64,000 bases of DNA from Chlorops oryzae (GCA_020466095.1 CM035806.1:35004060-35068059), one strand, 5' to 3'. Numbered from the stretch's first letter, positions 1 through 12,643 are shown. Translations and numbers: made by a program. Notes: generated by a model from the sequence alone, not told the origin.

Positions 1-300
1 GATTTTTATAACAGAACCTAGTACTGGAGCTACCCCTAAAAATGGTCTGATCGGGTCCATTCTTCAACTTGCTTCTTACTCAAGTCCCCGTGAGCAGGCA
101 TACCAAATTTCGTCAATATAGCTCAACTCCTTCGATAAGAAAACTGTATACAAACAGACGGACAGACGGACAGACATGCCTAAATCGAATCTCCTGGTGA
201 CGCTGATCATTTCCATATATATTTTGTATGGCCTATCTCGACTGGTTCGACCACACAATCGCAATATACCCGCGACACAGATGGTGTCGGGTATAAAAAT
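1..300 (+). repeat. Dispersed repeat, GGACAGACGGACAGACATG family, copy 1
   Basis: The stretch has the fixed word order of an interspersed family found several times here: a TAGTACTGGAG-like block, a 'CCCGTGAGCAGGCATACCAAATTTC'-type block, the tandem GGACAGAC motif at about 158-176, CTAAATCGAATCTCCTGGTG, and an end near GGGTATAAAAATG. Related copies lie near 2190 (minus), 7700 (minus), 13600, 15340, 37850 (minus) and, more distantly, 39130. It is cut by the window start. The superfamily is not recognised; similar sequence blocks are common in fly genomes. Confidence 0.6.
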
Positions 301-2186
301 GTCGATAATAATTCAAGAAGAGAGTCTTAAACAATCAACTTCGTTGAAAAAAAAGAACTCCTTGTGCCTGGGAAATTGAATGGCATCATTGTATTTTACA
401 TTCATGAGGGAAGTGGTGTCTGATATGGATGTATGCTTTCGGGTATGGCGCAGTCGTTGATTTAAGGGAATAATAATTTTTTGTTTTCTCACCTGCTCAT
501 GGCAAAAATCAATGCGGGAAGAATCTCCCTTACGTCCTCGTATGAGGAATTTACATGCAAAACATATTTACATGCTGCCAGTCATGTGGCAACTTTGCAT
601 ATTAAAAATTGTTTCTCACGATTTTTCGTTGCTCGATTTCCACCTGAACGAGGTTGAGGTATGGGCACCGAACAAGGTACAGCCCGAGCCTCTTTCCGTG
701 CGTTATCATTCCCCTTTTTCATTTGATTGTTACCCTTTGCCGCATTTGGGATGGCTTTTCTTTTTAAATATAAAATGAAGCATTTTACTAACTATGCGAC
801 AGCATTAATTATGCAAGAATAAAGTCACATCGAATAAGCTCGGAGCTTTGGTTTGGTATGGTTTTGCATAATGCGTGTTCAGGACACTGCCATAGTTAGA
901 TGGTGACATGCTGGTGCACTCCGCGGCAGTTGGAAACACGGCACATTTAATAATTCAATATCCGCCGCCATCGACTGACTACACGTGCGTGACAATGTGC
1001 GCAGGCCAAGACGACATGACATGACACAATGAGCGGAGCGGAGCGGAATATCTAGAGTAGCGTTTTATAATATGGCCCCATCTCACTCCTGCCTTGGCTC
1101 TCGATAACATAGTTTAAGCTCCTGCAGTTGAAGTGGTCTAATTTTAGCATTACAGCTGACGTAGAGACTTACGGGCATCTCATCTCTAAACTAATTTTCC
1201 GCTTGAAATGTCAGACTGGCTTGTTTCTTATAAGAGTAAAAATAGTTTTCAAACGAAAAAAGGATAAGAATTTGAAATTTAAAAGCAATTTTCTTCAGAG
1301 AGCGCAAGGATCTTAACATCGTATTTTACAAAATTCGGATTTTAAGGGGAATATTCCCCTGAATGTCTCAAAACATGCCCAAAATTCTCTCTCAAATTGA
1401 ATTCTGAAATTGTGTGGAAACAAATTTGTCCCTTATGTGTTAAAGGGTTAAAAACTGTTTTTATTTATTTATTTACTTTTTTTTTTTTTTTTTTGTGAAA
1501 ATTTGGCAACTCAGTCGAAGACCCTGATGAGTCACGACATGACAATGAAACGGAATATAGCGTTTAAAGGCTCGAACAATTTTCATAAATTTGATAAAAA
1601 GTCCTTCGAAAATTCTTCATGATTGCAAAGAATCATCCGCTCCCTGCTCATGCCACTGCTCGTCCGTACCGCTTAATTTAAGTAATGCATTTTTACAAGT
1701 TAGCGAATGTCATTTAAAGAACCCTTCGGATAATTGGCGGTTACCCCTTAACATTTTAATTTTCGTCATGGGTCATGGAAGGGTAGTTTCACTGTTCCTC
1801 TTTTATCTCTTTTATTTTTGTTCTTGCTTTCGTCTTTGTTGTTGTTGTTGATGTCGTTGTTTTAATTATGAGCTTTTTGGATTTGTGTGTTAAACGCTCG
1901 ACATGCATTTAAACTGCTCCAAAAAGCCTGAATATGATATTCAAAAAAGATTGTAAAACTCGGATTGGCCGAATGACTGAGTCAAATAAACTGCTCCCAA
2001 ATCCCGGTTGCGTGTTTCAAAGTTCTTCAAATCTTAGTCCTCTCATCAAGGACATTTGTTCGCTTTTGTGTTTGTTTTTCTCCCGTAGTCACAAAAACAA
2101 AAAAAAATTAAATTATTAGTGGGGCAACAGAAAATATTTGCGAAAAACAAACAAACTTCGCTTTACACCCAACAAACTTTCTATGT
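301..2186. other. No gene seen
   Basis: Only short open frames with biased composition occur, and no splice-bounded coding exon is recognisable. A poly-T run lies near 1480-1495 and a GTT repeat near 1838-1850. It is upstream of the first recognised exon of the plus-strand DUF1647-like gene, so it may be intron or intergenic DNA. Confidence 0.4.
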
Positions 2187-2755
2187 CGAGGGTATATGAA
2201 GTTTGTGCGATTGTGTGTGTCGCGCCCAGAACTACTCGTGATGGACCACACAAAATGTGTTGAGAAATGATCAGCATCAAGAGGGGATTCGATACAGACA
2301 TGTCCGTTCGTCCGTCTGTTCTTCAGCCCTGCGGGCCTAATACAGTTTTCTTAGCGAAGAAGTTGAGCTATTTGGTATGGGTGCTCGCAGGGATATGAGT
2401 AAGAACCAGTTCGAGAATTGAACCGATCGGACCGTTTTTAAGGGTATCTCCAGTATTAGGGTGTGTCACGAAAATTCCAAAAACTACCCAAAAATCGGAG
2501 TTCTTTGAAATATTGCATTGAAATTTAGAATTTGAGCTTATTTTTAAGCCCCCGATAAAAATTTCTCAAACTTTGAAAAATGGGCGCAGCTTTCATAAAG
2601 AAATTGAACAAAGATCGAAATATAAAGCCCTAAATGTTCTTTATAACCTCCAGAATACCTTGATGGTAGTGGTCCTGTTTTAAATACTGTTTAAACAAAC
2701 AATTTCTGTCGCGGGTATTGTATGGTTGGGCTCGCCTGACTATAACACCATTACA
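2187..2755 (-). repeat. Dispersed repeat, GGACAGAC family, copy 2 (minus)
   Basis: Reading the minus strand gives the same word order as the copy at the window start, with GGACGGACGAACGGACATG near 2300-2320. The outer edge near 2710-2752 (GGGTATTGTATGG then TCGCCTGACTATAACACC) recurs in reverse near 13366-13403, so both belong to one family with partly conserved ends. Confidence 0.5.
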
Positions 2756-3194
2756 TGTTTAAGATATGTATATGCATATTATCTGTTGCCCTTAGTAAAT
2801 AAACTTTGCCATCAATGCAATAATGACAGAGTTTACTCCAAAAAACAAAACAAAATTCACCAGGTTAGGAATTTCTTCAAAGTTTTTTTTTTTTATTTTT
2901 CCACGAAGAGATATTTCCTAAGAAAAGTCTCCATTGTTTGTGTAGAACATTTTTCAGCTTGAACAATAGTTGCAACCCGTCGAAAAGCTTCAATTATTCA
3001 TTTGCTCAATGCAATTTCGGACTGAATGCGCGCGAAAAATCGAAAAACCCCTTGAAATCTGAAATGATTAGAATTTCAGAAAGGTGAAATTTCAAGAGAA
3101 AAGAGTTCTAAAAGTTGAGAATTTTTAAACAATTTTCAACGAAAAATTTCAACCATTTGTATAGGAGATTCTAGTTAAAAAATAAAAAACAAAA

Positions 3195-5515
3195 AAAAAG
3201 TAAGTAAGCTAAATTTGATCCATCCCGACTTTGATATGTATAGCCGGCTTCCCAACAATATTTTATTTTTCCGAACGGAAGTTCTAAAAAAACTCAATGT
3301 TTGCAGCCATGTCAATGGGCGGGGCACATGAATTTTTCCCGCAGACCTATCATTCCTCTTGGTCAACCCATATTTCGAATTTGAAGCATCTACAGAAGTC
3401 ACGAAAAATCTCCATTTTTGGTCGTGGCAGTTTGCGGGCGGCGCATATTTCTCCCATACACCTCCAATACATCATTGTTAATCTATATTTGAAATTTGAA
3501 GCTCCTACGCCTTTCCATACTCAAGTTACGATAGATCACTACTTGTTGGGGTGTGTGTACCAAATAAACATTCAATATCCCTGAAATGTGTTGTGGTTCG
3601 CGATTGATAAAGATTTTACTCAATACACATTAAGTTCATTTGTGGGTGGATGTCTCCCACTCTTACTTAGGATCATCCTCCAGCATATGTATATGGCGAA
3701 ATTCGACGTTATTGGTCCAGCCGGTTGGAAAGAGGTCCGACCACAGACGAGGGGATAGACGGACATGCTGTTACAATAACCGTACAAAATTAAAAAAAAA
3801 AACTGCTTACGATGGGAATAAAAAAAGTGGAATGGGTTTGAATTTTTATTTACACATTTACAAAGTTCTATGCTCACTGTATGTTTTCGGGGCCGCTGGA
3901 ACAGAATTTGAGGTCTATATAGCTACATCGTGTCCATACTTAGCCATAACCTCAAAAAAGCATCTTCGAGCGGGGGCTTAATTTTGATTTTATGGCGGGA
4001 CCTAGGCCCGGTGGCGCTGAATGGAACTCAAATTCGGATTCAGAGACCCCGAAAAAACACAGTAAGCATAGTGAGACCCCTATCTCCGACCCTTAACATA
4101 TTTCTTTTTTGTGGGACTGTTTGTAATACGAAATAAAATCGATCAATGGTGCCCCTGAAGTAATCGCCAAGAAAGAAATAATTTGACAATAAATGGCCTT
4201 TTAAAAAAATTGGCCACAACTGTCATCGAAAGAAAAGGATTGGAAAAACAACTTTCAAGGACCTCTTAATTCTTCTTTAAAACACATCCGAAATCAAATT
4301 GCTTTTGTTTGACGCTCGGACGTCGCGACGTAGGGCGATTTAGTGCAGAATTTTTGTTGTTTCCATCGTCGCCGAATGTCGTTTCGGCACGCAAATTGAC
4401 GGGGGGTGGTTGGTTGGTGATGTCCAGCTGCGAAACAGTACTGACAGCTAGCTTAACGATTTGTCGGTCGTTAAATTTGTTCGAATCGCTACTCGAGCAG
4501 GTAATTATGGTAATATCATTTGGATCTGTGACTGCGAAAGGGGGAACGCCGCTTGAGGAAACGCTGCGATGGTAATTGCTGCGCTTTTAAGTTCGCGGAA
4601 GCGCGCACACGTCCTGCCACGACCATGTCGTCCTTAGGCATTTGTAAGTCTTTTGTATTGATCTGTTTGTAAATTGCTTCATAATTAATGAAGCAAAATT
4701 GAGCTTTGGCATGCCAGAGCCAATAGAAGAGCTGCCATCGCTCAAATCAACAAGTCCAAAGAACAAGCAATTTATAATAGAACGAACTCTTGACATATGA
4801 TTGAAGTTTTAATGGGTTTCTTCTTATGCTTGTTTTTTTCTTTTTATACTCAGCGTAGCCAGGATATATTGGTTGTGTACGGTTATTGTAACAGCTAGCT
4901 AACTAAGCTCCGCAGGTATTCACAAATATATGTATGTACATATGTTTATACCTTGATCGGGATCGAAGCTTAATCGAGTTAGACATGGCCGTATATCCCT
5001 CCGGCTGTGGTCGGATCTTCTTCCAAACGGCTGGACCAATTACGTCGAAATTCGGCATACAAATATGTCAAATGAACTTAATGTGTATTGAGTAAAATCT
5101 TTATCAATCGCGAACCACAACACATTTCAGGGATATTGAATGTATATTTGGTACACACACCCCACATGTAATGATCTATCGTAACTTGAGTATGGAAAGG
5201 CGTAGGAGCTTCAAATTTCAAATATAGATTAACAATGATGTATTGGAGGTGTATGGGAGAAATATGCGCCGCCCGCAAACTGCCACGCCCAAAAATGGAG
5301 ATTTTTTGTGACTTCTGTAGATGCTTCAAATTCGAAATATGGGTTGACCAAGAGGAATGATAGGTCTACGGGAAAAATTCATGTGCCCGCCCATTGCCAT
5401 GGCTGCAAACATTGAGTTTTTTAGAACTTCCGTTCGGAAAAATAAAATATTGTTGGAAGCCGGCTATACATATCAAAGTCGGGATGGATCAAATTTAGCT
5501 TTCTTACTTTTTTAC
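3195..5515. mobile_element. Foldback / inverted pair of dispersed repeats (2.3 kb)
   Basis: The arm at about 3195-3770 is repeated in reverse complement at about 5515-4985 with very few differences over some 500 bases. Both arms contain the same block beginning AGCTAAATTTGATCCATCCC and ending near GACCACAGACG / GACCACAGCCG. The left arm has an extra segment of about 60 bases near 3643-3700. The 1.2-kb spacer (3771-4984) is unrelated to the arms and holds the coding-like minus-strand stretch at 4266-4586. This may be one foldback transposon or two opposed insertions; no clean target-site duplication was found. Confidence 0.6.
4266..4586 (-). other. Open, coding-like minus-strand stretch without ATG
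   Basis: One minus-strand frame is open for 106 codons and ends at a TAA at 4266-4268. It has no ATG start. Its composition looks protein-like (Ser/Asp/Thr-rich, then a basic tail containing NRPTSRRPSVKQKQ), and it is more GC-rich than the flanks. A possible 3' splice acceptor (AG before CGCAGCAATTAC) sits at its upstream edge. Another minus-strand frame lies just upstream (4587-4796). I recognise no domain. It could be the last exon of a captured or transposon-borne gene inside the foldback at 3195-5515, or chance. Confidence 0.22.
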
Positions 5516-7514
5516 ATTTTTCATATTTTTTTCTTTTATGTATCTTATGACGTCTTTGACACGGATTTCTCTTGAACTGTTTTCTCTGGAGGTTATCGAT
5601 AATTCGATAGTTATTAATCCTATGTAAGACCAAAGCTACCGAAGCTTACCTTCTGTTAAAAGGAAAGGACCTTTCCTTGAAAGGTGGATTCCAACAAGAC
5701 CGATTTAAAGTAATTTTGTGCAATTAGGACTTGAATCTACGTTATTTGAATGCCGATAGGGCATAGGGATATAGGGCGTTTTTTTTTTTTACAAAATTTA
5801 TGGCACCATTGTATCGTTTAAAGGATTGAATCTACTTTTAACAACAACAAAAACTACACGAGTCAAGCCCTAGCCACAATCATCCCACAAAAAAATGTTG
5901 GGACTTTGATCTCCGCCGCTGCTTCCACATCGATTGCCGATTTTATGCCTTGCCGGATAAATATAAAAATTGATCCTTTGGTCATAAGTACTTTCATTTT
6001 AATAGATATGATTTATTGATGAGTTTTATGGACTCACGTTACCAAACTGAATCGTTATCGAATGGAGGAAAATGCGTAGGAGATTAACTTATACAGTAGG
6101 TACTTAGTTGGATGGGTTCCTACCATGGGCGTATTTACAGTAGGGCAGGGGGGGACAGCTTCCCCCCTCTAATTAGTTTCTGCTCACTATACACCGCAAA
6201 AGAGTTTTCCAAGAGTATCAAGAAATGAGATACGGCTACCAAAATCGTTTTTCTGAAGATAAAAGGAAACCTATGCGTACATGTGGCAACACCTAGGAAC
6301 ATACGCAAAAAATCCTACCATACATATAGAACAATCTTTTTGTATCTTGCCCTTCCCTAACTGAAATTCTGGACCACACATTTATTTGAGAAAAAACAGA
6401 ACTAAACTGCTCAAATCAAATCTATATTCATAATAGTCAATTTTCAGAATGAATGAAGTAAATATACATACATACCTAGTAGGTATTACCTACATATATT
6501 TTTTCACCTGCAAGCGAAAAACCATCCTCGATTCACTCTAAAGGAAAATGTATGGTAAAAACTTTATTTACCCACACAAAGCCAGACAAACGCTTTCCGA
6601 TTCATTTCAGCTTCAATCGATTTATAGATGGCCTTAAAAAGGAAAAGTTAACTTTTTGCTTGCAATACACTCTTCGACTCCTTTGCCAGCAAATCCCACA
6701 AATTGCAGTTTCTTAGTCCGATTCGGCATGCGGCAAGCGCCATGTGCCATGTGGCCGTTAAATTGTGGCAATCTGTAGTATTCGCCATTGTCATCGCCAT
6801 CTCCAGCGCCGTCGCCGTCGCCTGTCCACAGTGCAGTGCTTTGTTCGTAAAAATGCAAATCGCAAAATGCATTGAATGCCCCCTTTTCCCCTTTTCTTCT
6901 TCTTAATTTTCGTTCGAGTTTATCCTCTACTGTGTGTCAGTGTGTTTGTATATTTGTGTGGCCAGATCAGTTGTCGTGAAGCCAGGTAGCCTTTACGGTG
7001 GCAGCCAACTGAGGAGAAAACTTTAGTGAGCATTTTGGTTAAACGATTTGTTGCATGGTAAACAAGAATTTAAATTGGTTTTTCTATTGGCCTCACAGCT
7101 ATTTCCTTGGTGCCAACAATTTTTCCTCTAAAGAATTTATAAACCCAACCTACCGGCCTCTATCTGCCTATCTGCTGCTATCCGACATACCTGTATAATA
7201 AAGTTCAATATTGATTTTTGTTCTTGTGGCTCGACGGTAAAATACCTAAAAAAAAAAAAAAATAATAAATAGGCAACACCTGATACTGATACACTACTTC
7301 TAATGCATGAAAATTAACCGCGGCTGTGTGAATTGCCAAGAAATCGAGGAACTGACATTTTTATAACCAGCCTTATCTCGATAGCTATGAGCGGCTTTAT
7401 CTAAAACCATTTTTTTTTTTTTATCGAATTCATCATATCTCATCAGAGATGAACTACAATTCCGAAATTTCAGTTACGCTTAAACCATTTTGCGATCCAG
7501 GAAGTAGGGAATGG
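5516..7514. other. No gene seen
   Basis: AT-rich sequence with short frames only. A GCC/GTC-biased patch at 6780-6830 creates overlapping short frames on both strands, which I take as a composition effect. A poly-A run lies at about 7248-7261. Confidence 0.4.
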
Positions 7515-7665
7515 AAGCATACTTGGTTGGTTGGTATGGCTGTTATTAAGGGCCCGTTTTGATACCACGAAAAATGGGAAAACAAAGAAGAACGGAAACA
7601 GAAAAAAGGACACAACGTCCACGTCTGAGCTGGGAGTTTAACCCGGGGTCTCCCGCGGGCTGAAA
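7515..7665 (-). mobile_element. tRNA-derived SINE, copy 1 (minus, 5' truncated head)
   Basis: On the minus strand a degenerate B-box region (CCCCGGGTTAAACTCCCAGCT) is followed by a body matching the fuller copy at 58988-59215: a CTGTTTC/CTGTTTTCCCATTTTTCG block, CGTGGTATCA, GGGCCC and a tail with CAGCCATACCAACC. The A-box half of the head is missing or diverged. Confidence 0.6.
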
Positions 7666-7689
7666 GAAATATACACAGTGAGAAAAACT

Positions 7690-8110
7690 ACAATTTTTAT
7701 GCCCGACGAAGTCTGTAGCGGGGGTATATCGCCTTTGTGCGGTTGTGTGTATCGCCCAGACCCTTTTGAGAAAGACCGTCGCCAGAAGATTCGATTGAGC
7801 CAAGACCGTTCATATCTCTGTCGGTTTGTCTGTCTGTCCTTACAGTTTTTTTATTCGAAATTCGACAATGAACAAGATTGGAGCATTTGCAGGGGTTCCT
7901 CCAGCACTAGAGTTCCAAACATGGGCAGCGTAAAAGGGCGGCCATGCGGATACGTAGAGACATTTTTAAACGCAAGACGGAAAAGTAAAAAGGCGCCCTC
8001 TTACGCCCATAGATCATAAGGAAATTGAACCGAATTTAGCATATAATGATCATTAGAATCCCCTGAATAATTTTCCAAAATGGAAATGGTCTTCAGGCCA
8101 GGTAATATCA
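7690..8110 (-). repeat. Dispersed repeat, GGACAGAC family, copy 3 (minus)
   Basis: On the minus strand the family signature is readable: GGACAGACAGACAAACCGACAG-like motif at about 7818-7840, the CACACAACCGCACAAAGGCG block near 7735-7750 and GATATACCCCC near 7720. The copy is degenerate compared with the one at the window start. Confidence 0.45.
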
Positions 8111-8611
8111 GGCTCATTATTATTTATGTATTTACTTTTTGATAATATTTTGGAAGTGTCTAATTTCCTCTCAAGTTTGATACCAGGTGGAAAAAATTTA
8201 GTATCATTCGAACTAGTGCAGCGTATGAGATAAGATAAAAGAAAATCGATCTCTAACGAATTGAGCTAAAGGCATACGCGACCATCGATCAAAAACGCAA
8301 GAAAAAAAAACCCCTTCTCAATTGACATTCCATTCGGTTATAGGAAATTTGAAAACAGGAAGCCACCGCAATGAAAGACGTAACATTTCCGCCGTCCCTA
8401 ATTGACAATCAATAAATCATTGGATAAATTGACTTGACAATTGTCGGGTGTGTACGGAAGCCCCCTATCAAGGAAGTAAAACAAAAAAAATAAAAATTAA
8501 ACCGAATTATCTAAATGTGTCAGAGATCGATGGTTTTATATTATCTTTAAAATATTCTCGAGCAATTGATATCAACGTCACCTTTTTTCTGACATAATAC
8601 CACCTTTGATT

Positions 8612-8642
<31 letters not shown>

Positions 8643-9533
8643 TGAGAAGAGATTATTGAGGTGAAATGAAAACTCGATAAGACATCGAAATAATATTTAA
8701 AAAAAAAAACACAAAACAAAATTTCTTAAATACCAGTTATTTAATAAGGTGCTTTCGAAAATACGAAGAAAGAAATCGACAAATTATCTATGCGTGTAAA
8801 AAAAAAAAACCCACTTCACTGACATTTCGAGAAAAACGCCTTTAAATTTTCAAGAGCAGAACAAATCGCTTTGGACGCCTCGGCGACTATAAGCTTTAAC
8901 TTTTTTTAATACTCGGAATTTTGGTGTGATTTTTTCACAGCATATTCTCAGTAGTTTGTTCTATCGAAATATGAAACAAATAAAATCGACTTTTAAAAGT
9001 GATAACATCAGAACAACCCTTTCAGAAAATAGACAGACCCCATAAAAATTCATTGAAGAAAATATTTTTAAACTAATACATATACTCGCATTACTTCACA
9101 AAAATTTAACTTAGAATTCTGTGAGCATTATTCACGTTTCAATTTGAGTATTAAAAGTTCAAAAGAAAAAGAATTTTTTTTAACCTTTTTTAATTGGAAG
9201 CAATTTTTGTAAGTAATTGAATAATTCTTGACCCTACATTATTGGTCACGCACTAACGCCGCTGCTGCCGCCGCCATTGGTTGAGAAAAATTCAATTGAG
9301 ATGTAGGACAGTTTAGGAGGCCCCCTTACCTCTTCAACTCAATGTAGTTGTGAGAGTTTATGGAGTCATCAAGAGATAATGGCCATTCAATTGACAGCTC
9401 TAAATGTCGTTTTTATCGTCTTGTAAATCGTTTAAAAAGAAGAAACAAAAATACTCTGAGATCGAACAAATCAATTTGGTTTTTTTTTTTAATTTTTTTA
9501 TCAGAGTAAAAGAATCGTCCAGACAAGAAATAA
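8111..9533. other. No gene seen; poly-A/T rich
   Basis: Contains several homopolymer runs (about 8623-8641, 8699-8709, 8799-8810) and a short GCC/GCT patch near 9257-9276. I see no exon with supporting splice sites and no clear element ends. Confidence 0.4.
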
Positions 9534-10005
9534 CCCTGCAGGAAATTTCAATAGTGAATCTATACTTTTTCTCTACTTACTGACCAGCTTTAGCCGTCGC
9601 AATGCTTTGCGCTATTGACATTAAACATTGAGTTATCATTGAATATCAACAGTTAAGGTAGAAAAACTCACGCACTGCGCCGCACTGCCATCTATCACAT
9701 AGAAATCAAAATGTGTGAAAGCAGACACTCAAAAAATTAGCATGGCATAGCGTTCTGTAGATTTTAGATTTCTATGCTAATTTGACAGCTGTAGTGTTGC
9801 CATTGCTTGGAGACTTGCACTGAGACCTGCATTGTTTGGAGAGCTGCCCTTTCTAATTCATTTCCATATTATTTTGCTGTGCGTCACTGTTTACTACAAA
9901 TTTTCTCTATGCCATGCCACGCCACGCAGTGCGCCGCAGTGCGTGAGTGTTTCTACCTTTAGACCGAAGAACTATAGACGAACAATTGACGTGGGTACTT
10001 TCTCT
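9534..10005 (+). mobile_element. CCCTGCAGGAA-family MITE, 3' truncated
   Basis: The left terminus CCCTGCAGGAAAT at 9534 and the following sequence (TCAATAGTGAATCTATAC, CGTCGCAATGCTTTGCG, ATTGACGT) match the intact relative at 57138-57527 closely. The right terminus is absent: similarity stops near 10005. It is interrupted by a separate element at 9656-9958. Removing that insert restores collinearity with the intact copy. Confidence 0.75.
9656..9958. mobile_element. Nested Harbinger-like MITE, 303 bp, TTA TSD
   Basis: The ends are long inverted repeats: AGGTAGAAAAACTCACGCAC at the left and its near-perfect complement at the right, continuing into GCACTGCGCCGCA(C/G)TGC. TTA is duplicated on both sides (9653-9655 and 9959-9961). 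A 3-bp TTA duplication is typical of PIF/Harbinger elements. It inserted into the CCCTGCAGGAA element at 9534-10005. No transposase is present. Confidence 0.75.
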
Positions 10006-10675
10006 TGTATTCCTACACAGCAATCACTACTTTTTGCTTGACACAATTTTTCCCTAATCCTTACGATTTTATTTACTTATATTTGCATTATCATAGCTGA
10101 ATTACAATAGTCTGGCGACTGCGTATTTTAATGGTTTAAAATACAAAAATCCATTTTTCTCACAAATCAAATTATTTTAATCAGTTTTTTCGTTTACCAC
10201 CAAACCCAGCTGTCAAGTCGTGAGGGATTGTACCTACATTTCAACACTGCAGCTGATCGAGATCATTCGGCTAACTGTGAGGCTACACAAGAGATAAACG
10301 CTACGTAAAACATGTAGTTATCGCATTTAATGTACTAAACGTACAAAATACCATCGTATAGATTTTTTGCTAACGTATTACACCCACTTGCAACGTTATA
10401 TCTTAAAGCATTTTCATCTGATTATATTTCGATATTTCTACCTCGACAGTTAAAAATATTGCAAAAATGGGACTAACGAAGACTAATCCGGATTTTCGGG
10501 ACTAGAAATCGGATGGATTGGAATCCCTAGTGGGTACCATTATGTAGGCATATATACGGGCACACGCAGTTAGCATGACCCATATACATAATTCTCATTA
10601 GCTTTATAAAATGGGACATACAATACATATAAGACTCCCAGAAGTTCTGAAGGTTTTTTACGACGTTGAAGCAAG
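10006..10675. other. No gene seen
   Basis: AT-rich DNA between the truncated MITE and the ATCGAT cluster. No exon, element terminus or tandem repeat was recognised. Confidence 0.4.
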
Positions 10676-11212
10676 AAGGTATCGATTGTTTCGACAGGAA
10701 ATAGGCTCCATAATCAATAGTTTTACTAATCGATAGGTTCAAAAATCGATTCGATCGTTTCAATAATCGATTGTTTAAATAATAAATTTTTTCAATCGAT
10801 AAGTACAATATTCGATAGTTCGATAATCCATAGTTTCGTTAATCGATTGTTAAAGTTATCGATAGGTTCAACAATCGATATTTTGAATGATCGATATTTT
10901 CAACAATCGATAATTGAGATAATTGATCGTTTATAGAATCGATCGTTTCGATAATTGATAATTTTGACACTCGATCATTCCGATACACGAAAGATGAATT
11001 TTCGAGCGACTCTCGCCCCAATCTAAATAAGGGCATTTCTAAGAATCTATCCATTTCAAATAAAAAAGCTCTCTCTGTTACCGCCATCTCCATCTTTCCA
11101 TAGCCAAATTCAAATGTCAATGAATCAAAACTATCTACAGTCGTCAAAAAACCATCGATGTTTTCGATAGGTTGAAACCATTGATGGTATCGATAGTGCT
11201 ATCGATTGTTTC
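10676..11212. promoter_or_regulatory. Dense ATCGAT / TATCGATA cluster
   Basis: More than ten ATCGAT words and many CGATA/CGATT half-words occur in about 530 bases, with two perfect palindromes TATCGATA at 10857-10864 and 11188-11195. The words are separated by irregular T-rich spacers, so this is a degenerate array and not a clean tandem repeat; 10990-11150 is a gap with few words. In Drosophila, TATCGATA is the DRE bound by DREF, and clustered CGATA words are bound by the insulator protein BEAF-32. Function here is inference; a decayed satellite is the alternative. It lies just upstream of the 11599 exon. Confidence 0.45.
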
Positions 11213-11598
11213 TCCGGCTCTACCAAAGTATCTTTTGGAGAGGGCTAACACGATGTTTTTCGAAATGGAGCATAACAAATCGCATATCTATATTCTGGAG
11301 AGTATTTTCAGTTGTAAAATAGGATAGAATTCAATTTGACTGTGTTGTCCTGTGTAGGCTGAGACTTAAAGTTTGCGATAAGACCCTCTTAAGCCACGAC
11401 GAGCTGATCGTAGAGAACTATCTAAATATCTTCTTCTTTATAAGGGATGTTTGGTGTAAGTATGCTAGACAAAAACAGAAAAACAATTAAATGGGATTAA
11501 ATGTCAGTGCCTCTATTCCGCAAGGGGCTCAAAGCTCTATATACGAACACTGTTATTGTAAAATCAATTGAATTATTTATCTCTCTTTGATTTTTCAG

Positions 11599-12643
11599 GA
11601 AAACCTGCGCGTTGCCGAGCAGAAAAAACTTGAAATCGATCCAAAATATTTAGCAATTCTAGGATTTATAAGTAGTAGTAACATTAATGGCTTTAATTCA
11701 CCATCGAATTCACCGAACAAAAAATCCGATTATAATAAATATAATGCGCAATATATCCACCGTAAAACGCACGAGGATCATGCACCATCGAAATCCGAGC
11801 ACGCAGATGCTGACAATGAAATCGACGAGATCCATCACCTGCCATTGCAGCCATCGCTATCCTCACCACCGTCATCGGCAGCATCGGCAGCAGCATTATC
11901 GCCATCATCATTATTATCATCATCGTCATCATATTCGTGGACATCGACACACCAGACCAATGGAGCTGTTTCCGTTCCATCAATTTTGCACTTGCATTCG
12001 AAGTCGAAGCACCGGAGCGGCCGAAGGGGCAGCCTATCGCACGTCACTACAACGCCATTCAACGGTACAAAAGCGAATTTCACGATAGTCACCTATGTAC
12101 AGGACGGTCAAGCACCGTTGGCGATATTGCTATCGCAAAATATCGCCGCTAAATTCCCGAATGAATATTTGCTCATCTATGATCTTGGATTGTCCGAGGA
12201 CGATTCGCGGGCTCTCAGTGCCTATTGCAATAGCTCGAAATGTTCGGTTATTGGTTACGATTTATCGGTGTTCCCCTCACATTGCGCCGACCAGCGAATG
12301 CATGCATATCGTCCCATTGTGATAAAGGACGCACTTATGCGTTCGAAGAGTATTCTCTTCGCGGAGAATAATATGCGTATACGCGGCACTAGTCGAGATC
12401 TGCGCGATCTATTAAGTAAGGTTATGGTTGCCGGCGTCTTGGGCTGGAACACGCCGACGGCCGTTTCGGCGCGCACGCATCCGAAAATGTTCGATTACTT
12501 TCAAACGTATGCCGAAGAATTCATATTCCTGCGAATGGTCGATCTCGATGTCGCACTGTTCACCGACAGCCTATACGTTACGGAAAAGATTATGCTGCCA
12601 TGGCTAAAGTGTGCACTAACGTTAGAGTGTCTGGATCCAATCG
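11599..12643 (+). CDS. DUF1647-like glycosyltransferase-like protein, internal exon
   Basis: This is a 1045-base internal exon. The acceptor is TTTTTCAG at 11591-11598, the donor is G|GTGAGT at 12643/12644, entry is in phase 0 and exit in phase 1. The first roughly 150 residues are low complexity (Ser/His-rich, including SSSSSYSW), fitting a luminal stem. The globular part starts near NGTKANFTIVTYVQDG and includes YLLIYDLGLSEDD, CSVIGYDLSVFPSHC, AYRPIVIKDAL, and then THPKMFDYF, TEKIMLPWLKCAL and ECLDPIG. The blocks with YDLGL, hydrophobic-plus-YP and RP-I-I-K resemble the DUF1647 family, putative Golgi glycosyltransferase-like proteins of unknown activity. NGT and NCS/NSS sites suggest a secretory location. 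The frame continues past the donor to 12822 as VTVTVTV from a microsatellite, which is intron. The exon with the start codon and probable signal anchor was not found upstream. Confidence 0.85.

Noticed and set aside
3297..3584. Protein shared between 3297-3584 and 5329-5078
   Set aside because: The shared frame comes from the inverted repeat arms. Other frames are equally conserved at the DNA level, so there is no sign of coding constraint.
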